Assembly: GCA_902769535.1 (NCBI GenBank)
Contig: CACXPH010000001.1
Location: 1-64,000, forward strand
Direction of reading: 5' to 3'
Origin: an uncultured Bacteroidales bacterium
Lineage (GTDB): Bacteria > Bacteroidota > Bacteroidia > Bacteroidales > Paludibacteraceae
Length of the DNA stretch: 64,000 nt
This document shows, one piece after another, positions 1 through 7,667 of the stretch. The first letter of the stretch is position 1. Each line of letters starts with the position of its first letter. The position numbers were made by a program, and so were the translations under genes. The notes below the pieces were generated by a model. That model was not told where the DNA came from and made no database searches. It saw nothing but the letters and a program-made list of their open reading frames with translations.

Positions 1-88
1 GCAAGCTTCTCCCGCGCTGCCCCTCGACTTGCATGTGTTAGGCCTGTCGCTAGCGTTCATCCTGAGCCAGGATCAAACTCTTCGTTGT
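1..88 (-). rRNA. 16S ribosomal RNA, 5' end only (partial)
   Basis: The reverse complement contains the universal 16S start AGAGTTTGATCCTGGCTCAG, followed by GATGAACGCTAGCGACAGGC and a run leading to ACATGCAAGTCGAG. The Bacteroidota-like start ACAACGAAGAGTTTG places the mature 5' end near base 88. The gene runs off the left edge of the window, so only about 88 bases are present. It reads leftward from the promoter near base 290. Confidence 0.97.
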
Positions 89-150
89 AAAAAGAAATTA
101 TAAGATAGCTCAGAATAATCGATTTATCAAGTGTAGAATTTTTTCGGGAA

Positions 151-192
151 CCAAATTCAAATTTCAAATTTCAAATTTCAAAATTCAAATTT
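151..192. repeat. Heptamer short tandem array, unit CAAATTT
   Basis: Five to six imperfect copies of CAAATTT/CAAATTC lie in the leader of the rRNA operon. Shorter relatives occur at 3057-3080 and 26431-26460. It is one of many arrays in this window that share the build but not the unit. Confidence 0.85.
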
Positions 193-286
193 TTAATTTT
201 TGTTCTTGTACTACAATCTTGTTATGAATAGACAATCTTTCAAAGATCATTTTCACTCCCGTCCGTTTTTTGGGCGAAAGCGGATG

Positions 287-318
287 CAAAAGTACTGCTT
301 TTTTTTGAACTGACCAAA
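287..318 (-). promoter_or_regulatory. rRNA operon promoter (Bacteroidota type)
   Basis: On the minus strand there is a -33 box TTTG (315-318), 20 bases, and a -7 box TACTTTTG (287-294), which matches the Bacteroidota sigma-ABfr pattern. Transcription would start near base 280 and leave a leader of about 190 bases before the 16S gene. The run AAAAAGCAGTACTTTTG recurs at the promoters near 19951 and 51245. The rest of the 89-485 gap holds only AT-rich leader, the heptamer array at 151-192 and no gene. Confidence 0.8.
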
Positions 319-485
319 TAATCTTGCATTTTTTTTGCTCATTTTTTTATTTTTTTTCGTAATGTGCTGAAAATAAGCGTTTTACATTTTTTGGCATTTT
401 TAGGGCATTTTTTGTCTTTTAGGGCTGTTATACGAAAAAAAGCCCCTTTCGCGAGGAAAGAGGCTATTATGCACGTGTGCATATA

Positions 486-1889
486 TTAAGGAACGCGCGG
501 GTATGTACGCGCTTGTATACGCGTAGGCGCGCTGGCAGGACCGCCATTGACCAGTTTTGATCCCTGGAGATTGATAACCGATCCATTCCGTGCATGACCG
601 GTAAGGGTCCAACCGTCTTCGGTAATAGTCATCTCGCCATCGGCAATCAACCATTGCGCCTGCGGATCGAGATAGCCTTGGTTGAAATAGTTGAGACCGG
701 TAAAGTAGAACATAGAACCGTTGATCGTTTGCGTCTCATCAACGCGCCCACCAGCTATAACCGTATTGGTTTCTCCGCTTCTATTCACAGGGAAGGTACC
801 AGTAGGCAGTGAATTACCTTGTGGCACAATCACATAGATAAAAGCAAACGGAATAGAGGTCGTTTTATTGACTACGACAGTAGCTTCTGTATTCCAAGCC
901 TGGATGGTCCACATAGTTTGGTTATATTCAGGGTACTGCTCGTAGTAGGCATAGGACGTCGCGAAGGTCTCGACCTTATTGTTGGAATATGCCGCAGGTC
1001 CATCGGTGGCATTGGGTTCCGGGTAATAATCAGGAACCGGCACAGGTGTGATACCACCGTGGAGAATGTCTGCCCCACCCCGGGTCCCCTCTACGACGGG
1101 TTTCTGCGCAGCTTGCACCACAGGTTGGAACTCTTCGGAGAGGAAGGCCACGACCATACAGTTCTCAGCATTCCAAGTGGGCTTGAGGTCGATAACGAAC
1201 TGCTCCTCATAATGACGGTCGGCCTTGACGGTGATCGGATCACCCTTCGGATTGTCAGACATAAACGCCCGCACGGCATTGCAATGGCGGAACTCCTTCC
1301 AGCCTTCGTAGGTCCCATAGTAATCCTGTTGGGTATCGACCATACCGGACTCCTTGACCAGGACGGTAAGTTTGAGGTCGGGATAGTCTTCCTTGCAGAG
1401 CACACCGGAAACGAAAACACGCAGTTCACGCGTAGCCGGGTCATAGGCATTGCGGATGTTGACAGAAGCGTAGGTTGTGGTCTCGAACTGGTTCTTGTTC
1501 ACCGAAGGCAGATTGCCGGGATGAAAGACGACCTTGTTGCCGTCAGAAGACTTGGTTCTGGCACGGTCAATAGTTATACTCGGCGCACCAGACACTCCGA
1601 GTGCGTTCGTAATGGTTTTACTACCGGAGACCGAGAAATGGTCGGCTGCATAGCCATAATGGTGCAAGATGAGGATGAAGTTAGTGTCATTGGCCATGAA
1701 GTCATGGACGCAGTCCATGCCGTAAGGACAGTAACCGCAGCCTTGGCCGGTGAACTCCTCGATGAGGTGTTTGCGGGGGAAAGACTCAGGGATAACTTCA
1801 GGTTCCGGTTCGGGCTTTGGTTCGCAAGAAGGAAGAGCGATTAGCAAAGAACCCAACGCCAAAATGGCTAAAAGTTTCAGATTTTTCAT
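486..1889 (-). CDS. Omp28-type thioredoxin-fold outer-membrane lipoprotein
   Basis: 467 residues. The start is a lipoprotein signal with lipobox LPSC and Cys22 as the lipid anchor, followed by a Pro/Glu-rich tether. FTGQGCGYCPYG gives a CxxC at Cys51 and Cys54, in the position used by Omp28-related proteins, with a thioredoxin-like region to about residue 260. The C-terminal 200 residues have no feature I recognise. Omp28 proteins are surface lipoproteins of Bacteroidota with uncertain biochemical role. It is the last gene of a six-gene minus-strand operon, 2 bases after the Cys-rich gene upstream. The CxxC, anchor length and spacing match the paralogue at 2379, so the two probably arose by duplication. 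The thiol-redox role is inferred from the motif only. Confidence 0.8.
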   Translation of the reverse strand: MKNLKLLAILALGSLLIALPSCEPKPEPEPEVIPESFPRKHLIEEFTGQGCGYCPYGMDCVHDFMANDTNFILILHHYGYAADHFSVSGSKTITNALGVSGAPSITIDRARTKSSDGNKVVFHPGNLPSVNKNQFETTTYASVNIRNAYDPATRELRVFVSGVLCKEDYPDLKLTVLVKESGMVDTQQDYYGTYEGWKEFRHCNAVRAFMSDNPKGDPITVKADRHYEEQFVIDLKPTWNAENCMVVAFLSEEFQPVVQAAQKPVVEGTRGGADILHGGITPVPVPDYYPEPNATDGPAAYSNNKVETFATSYAYYEQYPEYNQTMWTIQAWNTEATVVVNKTTSIPFAFIYVIVPQGNSLPTGTFPVNRSGETNTVIAGGRVDETQTINGSMFYFTGLNYFNQGYLDPQAQWLIADGEMTITEDGWTLTGHARNGSVINLQGSKLVNGGPASAPTRIQARTYPRVP

Positions 1890-1891
1890 AA

Positions 1892-2416
1892 TTATAAGTG
1901 ATATATGTTATTTTGTGTTTCTATATAGATGATGCCGTTGCGGAGGATTTTGCGGGTGAGGGGTGAGGGGTTATCGGTTACGGATTCGATGCCTTCGGTA
2001 GGGTCGATATAATGCACGGTAAGTGTCCACGATACGGTTCCATCGGAGAAGCAGTAGGTGACATCACATGAACCATTGTCAGCCGCCATATGGACAAACC
2101 AGTCCGCCTTGCCACCAGGAGTGAATTCAAGTTGCTCTAAGGTTTCACCGTTACCGGCAGTACACTGTCCGGCACAACAGAACTCGTCCTCGAGATTCGC
2201 CGCAGAACGGGTGATGGTGACCGTAAGCGGGTTCGTCGAGATGAGCGAGCCGGTTACAACATAGATCATGTCGCCCGTCAGTATGTCCTCTTCGGGTTCG
2301 GTTAGTTCAATCTGCATTCCTTCGGCAGGGATATCGCCGTAACCGTTCACACTCACGACGAGTGCGTGGGCAGGGATACTAAGGAGCAGTAGAAAAAGTA
2401 GTCCAAGATGTTTCAT
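1892..2416 (-). CDS. Small Cys-rich secreted protein with type IX-like tail
   Basis: 174 residues from the ATG at 2416, chosen because it opens a clear signal peptide (MKHLGLLFLLLLSIPAHA). A second ATG lies two codons upstream. This start overlaps the 3' end of the previous gene by 38 bases, suggesting translational coupling. Mature cysteines are at about 80, 81, 85, 117 and 122 (CCAGQC and CDVTYC). The last 20 residues (KILRNGIIYIETQNN) resemble the short C-terminal tails of Bacteroidales type IX cargo. I do not recognise the central domain and assign no function. It lies between two Omp28-type lipoprotein genes. The 3' end contains an in-frame short-repeat stretch near 1955-1980. Confidence 0.7.
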   Translation of the reverse strand: MKHLGLLFLLLLSIPAHALVVSVNGYGDIPAEGMQIELTEPEEDILTGDMIYVVTGSLISTNPLTVTITRSAANLEDEFCCAGQCTAGNGETLEQLEFTPGGKADWFVHMAADNGSCDVTYCFSDGTVSWTLTVHYIDPTEGIESVTDNPSPLTRKILRNGIIYIETQNNIYHL

Positions 2417-3071
2417 ATGCATCGATAATTTGTTTAGTCTGATCTGAATATATCGTAACCACTGTACAATGTGCAGGATTGCACTTGTCGGGTATGGATG
2501 CAAAGGGTTGGTTAGAGATGGCACGGAGCACATGACGATGGTAGTAGGCTGTATTCACTGTGCCATCTGGCATAGCCTGGACACCGAGCACACTGTCTTC
2601 AACAAGCCAGTAGGAGGTATCTAAAGATTGATGATTTATGATTACAAATTTATGATTTGTAGTTAGTTTAGTGGCCCAATCGGCAGGAGAGATGAAGTAG
2701 CTATCGTCGAAGAGGCGCATATCGATACTACCGGTAGGGAAAGGCGTGGTAGGTAAGCCACCGAGGAGTTGGTAGATCGAATCCGCTTCGGGACAGGTAT
2801 AGTCGTAGGCACCTTGGGTGAAGGGGTTGGAGGCTGGGTGCAGCGCTATGACGATAAGGCTGTCGCCATAGAGGTGTTTGAGGTTCGCAGCCGTCTCAGC
2901 CGCCGCGGGACAGTTGACACAGCGGAAGCCGGTGAACTCGAGCAGCACATGCCGTTGGATACCGGTCTGAACCGGGATAAGCCGTTCGGATTCAGGGATT
3001 ACTTCGCAACTTGTCAGAACAAGGGACAAGGAGCAAAGAACAAGGACGATATTTTTGATTTCAAATTTCAA
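2379..3071 (-). CDS. Omp28-type thioredoxin-fold lipoprotein (paralogue)
   Basis: 230 residues. The lipobox LTSC puts the anchor at Cys22, and FTGFRCVNCPAA gives a CxxC at Cys51/Cys54, exactly the positions in the 467-residue paralogue downstream. A thioredoxin-like fold is expected over residues 38-150. No ATG is available: the best start is TTG inside a TTTGAAA heptamer array, so the array seems to supply the start codon. The signal peptide is also coded by quasi-repeats (CTTGTTC-like units). A further array is translated in frame near 2626-2662 (KFVIINHQ). The gene follows the DUF6029 gene by 17 bases. A redox or adhesin role is inferred from the family. Confidence 0.75.
   Translation of the reverse strand: MKFEIKNIVLVLCSLSLVLTSCEVIPESERLIPVQTGIQRHVLLEFTGFRCVNCPAAAETAANLKHLYGDSLIVIALHPASNPFTQGAYDYTCPEADSIYQLLGGLPTTPFPTGSIDMRLFDDSYFISPADWATKLTTNHKFVIINHQSLDTSYWLVEDSVLGVQAMPDGTVNTAYYHRHVLRAISNQPFASIPDKCNPAHCTVVTIYSDQTKQIIDAYETSWTTFSTAP
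2626..2662. repeat. In-frame short tandem array inside Omp28 gene
   Basis: Quasi-repeats of GATGATTTATGATT type lie within the Omp28-like gene and are translated without breaking the frame. Confidence 0.6.
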
Positions 3072-3080
3072 ATTTCAATT
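3057..3080. repeat. Heptamer array TTTCAAA at Omp28 start codon
   Basis: Three copies of the TTTCAAA/TTTGAAA unit overlap the predicted TTG start of the Omp28-like gene. The unit is nearly the same as in the rRNA leader array. Confidence 0.75.
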
Positions 3081-3088
3081 TTTTTGTT

Positions 3089-4789
3089 TTACCAGTTAAA
3101 ATTATAGCTAAGGGTGAGGCCATTCATGGTGGGCACGTAACGGCAGACACCGCCGGTGCAGTTAAAACCGTCCAAGGTCTTGGTATAGCCGAGTTGGAGG
3201 CGGTGGGCACCGTGGGTATAGGTAGCAGAGGCGGTGTAGAAATGTTTATCAGCGCCGGCACGCGCATAAGCAGCCTGACCATGACCGATATTATACATAT
3301 ATTCGCCGCTGATAGTGAGGCAGCGGAAGAGACTTAGTTCGTACAGTGCGAAGATCCACTGTCCGTCGTAATGCGGGGTATAGAGGTATTGGAGCTCCGC
3401 ACGCATGGCGACATCATCGGTGATATGCACACGGGTGTCCACCACAGCTATACCGGCACGCATGAGGCCGCCCGAGCCTTCGGTAACATCGAAATTCATG
3501 GTCTCATACATAAGCATCGCATTGAGCCACCAGTTCTTTGAGATTCGCTTATCCATGGCAAGATGGATATCGGTGTAGTACTCTCCTTCGGTGCGAGTGT
3601 CAATAGCCCAACTGCCCTCTTTCTCCACGCCTCGGATATGCGAAGCGGAGAACTGGAGGGTAGTGCCATACCGACCCCCCATCTTCGTTTTGCGCGGGAA
3701 GGTATAGCGTATTTCGGTCTGGAAAGCCCACTCTCCTGAACCGTACTGGGTTGCGTAACTATTGATCGACGGCAAGGCATAAGTGTGCTGATAGCAGAAC
3801 ATCGGCAGCAAGTTCAGACGTCCTTCCAATCGCGAGTTACTTACCGCCCGGCGGGAAGAGAAGAACGACATGTTATCCGAGTGTTTGAACTGCGCCAACA
3901 CAGAGAGGCCCTTTCGCGAATAGCTGAGCGAAGCCATGAAGGCTTGGCCCGGCCGGAAGCTATACATATTGTCATCACAGGGATCATTGGCTTTGTAGGC
4001 ATATTCAACGAGCACATCCCAGTTCTTATATTGCCAGTTCGCCCGCACATCACCAGCCCCTACCCACAGCGGCACGTTATAAACGTAGATACCAGTTTCT
4101 GTGGTGGTAAAGATAGAGTCAAAGCGCTGGTATTTGCTGACATAACTACCTCCGAAGAGTAGGCTCATATCGAGTTCCTGCATTCGTTTGGACCATCGAT
4201 CGATCTGCAATTCCAGGTCGGCACCGAGGACGGCATCTTGCGTGTAGTTCCATCCCCACGCACGATCGGTATAGCAGTTCCAGAAGCGGCGTTGCTTACC
4301 GCCGAGAAGGGTGAGATGGATGCCCTGGTACGGCGTGAGATCGAATTTCGCGCCACGGAGCGAACCATCAATACCGAGCGAACGCTCTTCGTAGAGGTTG
4401 AGGATGAATCCCGAACCAAACTGACCATAGACATCACCGACCGTTATCTCACCGAAGTCAAAGGTAGCTGCAAGGCTGAGATGGCCAATACCGTGTCCAG
4501 CGAAGTCATCGTCAAAACCGGGCAAGGGCCATTGTGTCAGTTCCAGCCGCGTGGTAGCACGTAACTCTTTGAAATGAAAGCGATTGGAGTCGTTATGGTA
4601 ATGAACAGACAAGTCCAGATAAGAGTTAGAGCCGTAGTGCCATTTGGGGTTCCACTCAAGCAGACCACTATGATCAATGGCACCGCTGACATAAACGGTG
4701 TCATTGGCGGAGAGGGAGCCTACCCCCACCCCCTCCCTAAAGGGAAGGGAGAGGATGAGGAAGAGTAGTATATATCGGATCTGTTTCAA
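3089..4789 (-). CDS. DUF6029-like outer-membrane protein
   Basis: 566 residues when started at the TTG at 4789. That start sits just after the stop of the thioredoxin gene and directly opens a hydrophobic signal segment (IRYILLFLILSLP). The frame is open further upstream, but only through the thioredoxin gene. After the signal comes a long series of alternating aromatic/polar strands (for example YLDLSVHYHN) ending in LSYNFNW with a terminal aromatic residue, as in an outer-membrane beta-barrel. I match it to DUF6029 by its overall look and its partners. The signal peptide is partly coded by a GC-rich palindromic repeat (PFREGVGVGSL) shared with two other sites. It may act with the TonB receptor and Omp28 proteins of the same operon. 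Confidence 0.65.
   Translation of the reverse strand: MKQIRYILLFLILSLPFREGVGVGSLSANDTVYVSGAIDHSGLLEWNPKWHYGSNSYLDLSVHYHNDSNRFHFKELRATTRLELTQWPLPGFDDDFAGHGIGHLSLAATFDFGEITVGDVYGQFGSGFILNLYEERSLGIDGSLRGAKFDLTPYQGIHLTLLGGKQRRFWNCYTDRAWGWNYTQDAVLGADLELQIDRWSKRMQELDMSLLFGGSYVSKYQRFDSIFTTTETGIYVYNVPLWVGAGDVRANWQYKNWDVLVEYAYKANDPCDDNMYSFRPGQAFMASLSYSRKGLSVLAQFKHSDNMSFFSSRRAVSNSRLEGRLNLLPMFCYQHTYALPSINSYATQYGSGEWAFQTEIRYTFPRKTKMGGRYGTTLQFSASHIRGVEKEGSWAIDTRTEGEYYTDIHLAMDKRISKNWWLNAMLMYETMNFDVTEGSGGLMRAGIAVVDTRVHITDDVAMRAELQYLYTPHYDGQWIFALYELSLFRCLTISGEYMYNIGHGQAAYARAGADKHFYTASATYTHGAHRLQLGYTKTLDGFNCTGGVCRYVPTMNGLTLSYNFNW
4718..4755. repeat. GC-rich palindromic repeat, copy 1
   Basis: This copy contains CCCTCCCTAAAGGGAAGGG after a GCCTACCCCCACC lead. 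The same lead and palindrome recur at 15914-15952 and 41075-41111. Here it is translated as part of the signal region of the DUF6029-like protein. Confidence 0.85.
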
Positions 4790-4790
4790 A

Positions 4791-5261
4791 TCACTTGAGG
4801 TATTTGCGGATGGCCGTCTCGTCTCCTTCGGTATAGCCGACGTGATTATACACAATCTCGCCTTTGGAATTGAGGATGAACATGTGCGGAATACTCTGGA
4901 CGTTCATGGCCCGTTTGAAATTACCGTTCGGATCCAGAAGGGCATGGTATTCCCAACCGTTACCTTCTACGAGCGGTTTGACTTTGTGGCTATCCTGCGC
5001 TTGATCGACAGAGACGATATACATCTGCACACCGGTCTCTTCCTGCCAGTCGGGATAGAGTTCAGCCACGGCTTTGAGTTCGCGCATACAGGGTTTACAC
5101 CAGGTTGCAAAGAACGAGATAATGACGGGTTTGCCGGTTTTTTCAAGGTCTGCCACATTGATGGAATGGCCGTTAATGTCACGCAGCGTAACTTCCGGAA
5201 GAACAGCCCAAATAGAGAGGCTGGCTACAAGCATAAGCGCCGTAAGAATCGATTTTTTCAT
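4791..5261 (-). CDS. TlpA-like periplasmic thioredoxin
   Basis: 156 residues with a signal peptide (MKKSILTALMLVASLSIWA) and one thioredoxin domain of the TlpA/AhpC-TSA type. The active site is WCKPC (Cys55 and Cys58). The cis-proline is in SIPHMF (Pro125). The length is that of a minimal TlpA domain with no N-terminal extension. It is expected to act as a disulfide reductase in the periplasm. It lies 4 bases after the TonB-dependent receptor gene and ends 1 base before the TTG start of the next gene. Likely partners are the Cys-containing envelope proteins in the same operon (inference). Confidence 0.9.
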   Translation of the reverse strand: MKKSILTALMLVASLSIWAVLPEVTLRDINGHSINVADLEKTGKPVIISFFATWCKPCMRELKAVAELYPDWQEETGVQMYIVSVDQAQDSHKVKPLVEGNGWEYHALLDPNGNFKRAMNVQSIPHMFILNSKGEIVYNHVGYTEGDETAIRKYLK

Positions 5262-5265
5262 AACG

Positions 5266-7542
5266 TTATAATTTCAATGACAAGCCAGCGAAATAGGTAC
5301 GCGGCTGCGAAGGTCCATAAATATAATTAGCGTCTCTGTTTTCACCCTTATCGATGTCCTTTTGGAACTGGTCGAGGACGTTCTTGACACCGCAACTGAT
5401 CTCGAGGCAGTAATGTTTGTACAGATGCACATCATAAGCCAAGCGGAGCCCCAGATCCCAGAAGGTAGGAGTCTTCGTTTCTTCATCCTGCGGGATATAA
5501 CCGGCCAGGTGCGGCACGAGCATGGAACCGGTAGCTTTGCCGTTGATGGAGATGGTGAAATCATGCACGGGCTGAATATCGATAAGCACATAGGCGTAGT
5601 TATCCGGCGTGTGCATCATTCGTGTCTGCGGAGCGACATCCGCACTCCATTGCTGCGCCTCGGTATAGCGGCTCTGCTGGTACGTATAACCCATCTGCAT
5701 GGAGAAGAGCGTACCGTAGTTCACTTTTCCCTCGAGGTTGATACCCCCTACCCAAGCCGCTTTGGCATTGGTACGGGTGAAGAGCAAGTTGCCTGCCGCA
5801 TCCTTGCCTTCTTCGCGGAGGAAGAAAACATCCTGGAGGTATGTATAGAAACCTTCCGCCGTGAGGTTGAGTTCCCATTTGCCGAAGGCGCGATACCAAT
5901 CGACGCTGAGCGTAGCACTATGCGAATACTCGGGACGGAGGTTCGTATCCAAGGTGATAAGGGACACGTTGCCACCCACAGCAGCTACGTGCAGGTCTTC
6001 GTCGTAAGCCTGAGGAGCACGATAGCCGCTGCTATAACCGGCGCGAAGCACCAGTCCGTCTATCGGCGTATAACGTACCGTAGCGCGCGGTGTGCAGACC
6101 GGTTTGGTCAGGAGATTATGTTTCTCAAGTCTCGCACCTACCAAGATACTCCAATGCTCGTTTTTCCATTCGTTCTGCGCGTAGGCACCCACGACATGCA
6201 CCTTCTGCGTCATATCGCGGTTGTAACCTAACATAACATCGTGCAAGCCGTTGAAGTTATACTCCGCGCCAACCGTCAAGTCGCCATGCATGCGTCCGCA
6301 CGGGTAGGAGAAACGGTATTGGAGGCCGGTATTGGAAGTCAGATCGGTACTGCGTCCGTAAGCAGCCGTGTCCCTACCCGCTCCAAAATAACTCTCACGG
6401 CCGATATGCTGAATTGCCGAATAAGCAGACACGAAATGGCGGTTGTCCGCAGAGAACCAATCGAAAGCAAGCGAACCGGCGTCGATATTATGGCGCAGTT
6501 GCTCTGCTATATCGGCCTTATGCGGCTCAGCGTCCAAGTTGTTGCCTCCGCGACGGTAGTCGGTTGTATGATGGTACTCTGCGGTGATCTTACTATAGGC
6601 GCTGGTCTTGAAGAAGACGCGCGCACCGGCCGTAGTAGCCCGCAGTTTAGGCAGTTCCGAGAAACCGTCCTTGTCGCGGTCGTAAGCACTACGCGTACGA
6701 TGCGTGGCAAAGAGATAAGCACCTATCTTGCGGTTCTCCGACATCACAGAGGCGTTGAGGTCGGTATGAATATCGTAACCGGCGTGCTCGTTGATCATCG
6801 ATATATTGGAGATATTGACGAAGTTACGCACCGGCTCTTTGGTGATCACATTGACCACTCCCGCGATCGCATTCGCGCCGTACATAGCCGATCCGCCGCC
6901 ACGTATCACCTCGATACGATCAATCATCGCTGAAGGCACTTGTTCCAGACCATAGACAGAGGCCATGGAAGAGAAGACCGGACGCGAGTCCATGAGAATC
7001 TGCGTGTACTGGCCTTGCAAACCGTTGATACGTAATTCCGTCTTACCGCAGTTAGAACAAGTGTTCTCCACACGCAGTCCCGGCTGAAAACTAAGGACGT
7101 CCGCCACACAAGACACCGCTGCCGTCTCAAAGAGTTTCGGCGAAAGCACATTGACGATCGTAGCGGCTTCCTGCCGCTTGGTTGCATAGCGATTGGCTGT
7201 AACGACCACACCGTTCAACTGCTGCGAGATCTCATGAATAACGGCTTTGAGTTCAATCGTCTTGCCCTCCTCGAGCACTATGGGCAACTCTTCCGTCTCA
7301 TATCCGACGTAACTAAACACGATAGTTTGGCGTCCGAGAGGCAGGTCTTTTAAGAAATAGTGGCCTGACTCGTCCGTCACCGTACCGATATTGGTCCCCT
7401 TGAGTTGGACATTGACAAAGGGCAAGTGCTCTCCGGTCTGCTCGTCCAACACGTGCCCGACAAGGTGCGCATCGTACTGAGCTGCAAGAGGGACAGTCAA
7501 CGCCCATAATAAACATACTAATACCTTATATTTTATTATCAT
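5266..7542 (-). CDS. TonB-dependent outer-membrane receptor with CxxC plug
   Basis: 758 residues from the ATG at 7542. The in-frame ATG further upstream would translate the promoter itself, so it is rejected. Signal peptide to about residue 22, carboxypeptidase-regulatory-like beta-sandwich at about 26-105 (VLDEQTGEHLPFVNV), plug at about 115-240 (RIEVIRGGGSAMYGANAIAG), then the barrel ending in FAGLSLKL. The plug carries CSNC at Cys162/Cys165 before GKTELRINGLQGQYTQ, unusual for a TonB receptor. It is the first gene of the operon containing TlpA, DUF6029 and two Omp28 proteins. The substrate is unknown. The CxxC and redox partners suggest metal or thiol-linked uptake, but this is inference. 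Confidence 0.88.
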   Translation of the reverse strand: MIIKYKVLVCLLWALTVPLAAQYDAHLVGHVLDEQTGEHLPFVNVQLKGTNIGTVTDESGHYFLKDLPLGRQTIVFSYVGYETEELPIVLEEGKTIELKAVIHEISQQLNGVVVTANRYATKRQEAATIVNVLSPKLFETAAVSCVADVLSFQPGLRVENTCSNCGKTELRINGLQGQYTQILMDSRPVFSSMASVYGLEQVPSAMIDRIEVIRGGGSAMYGANAIAGVVNVITKEPVRNFVNISNISMINEHAGYDIHTDLNASVMSENRKIGAYLFATHRTRSAYDRDKDGFSELPKLRATTAGARVFFKTSAYSKITAEYHHTTDYRRGGNNLDAEPHKADIAEQLRHNIDAGSLAFDWFSADNRHFVSAYSAIQHIGRESYFGAGRDTAAYGRSTDLTSNTGLQYRFSYPCGRMHGDLTVGAEYNFNGLHDVMLGYNRDMTQKVHVVGAYAQNEWKNEHWSILVGARLEKHNLLTKPVCTPRATVRYTPIDGLVLRAGYSSGYRAPQAYDEDLHVAAVGGNVSLITLDTNLRPEYSHSATLSVDWYRAFGKWELNLTAEGFYTYLQDVFFLREEGKDAAGNLLFTRTNAKAAWVGGINLEGKVNYGTLFSMQMGYTYQQSRYTEAQQWSADVAPQTRMMHTPDNYAYVLIDIQPVHDFTISINGKATGSMLVPHLAGYIPQDEETKTPTFWDLGLRLAYDVHLYKHYCLEISCGVKNVLDQFQKDIDKGENRDANYIYGPSQPRTYFAGLSLKL

Positions 7543-7571
7543 TTTGTTTTGTGACTGCACGTTTGAGCGTG

Positions 7572-7603
7572 CAAAGGTACACAAAAAAACGCACATATGC
7601 AAA
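7572..7603 (-). promoter_or_regulatory. Promoter of the TonB receptor operon
   Basis: -33 box TTTG (7600-7603), 20-base spacer, -7 box TACCTTTG (7572-7579), reading leftward. The predicted transcript start is about 25 bases before the ATG at 7542. The -33 box lies in the loop of the dnaK terminator hairpin, so the two signals share DNA. Confidence 0.85.
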
Positions 7604-7619
7604 TTTATGTGCGTTTTTT
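7584..7619 (-). terminator. Rho-independent terminator after dnaK
   Basis: A perfect 14-bp inverted repeat AAAAAACGCACATA / TATGTGCGTTTTTT with an 8-base loop lies 49 bases past the dnaK stop. In the minus direction it ends in a T run. The loop carries part of the next promoter. Confidence 0.85.
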
Positions 7620-7667
7620 GAAATTTTTCGGAATTACGGTATCACGTAATTACGTAATTTCGAGATT

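Noticed and set aside
819-1844. 341-residue frame antisense to the Omp28 gene
   Set aside because: It is a shadow frame rich in Arg, Val and Ile with no motifs; the minus-strand protein has a lipobox and CxxC.
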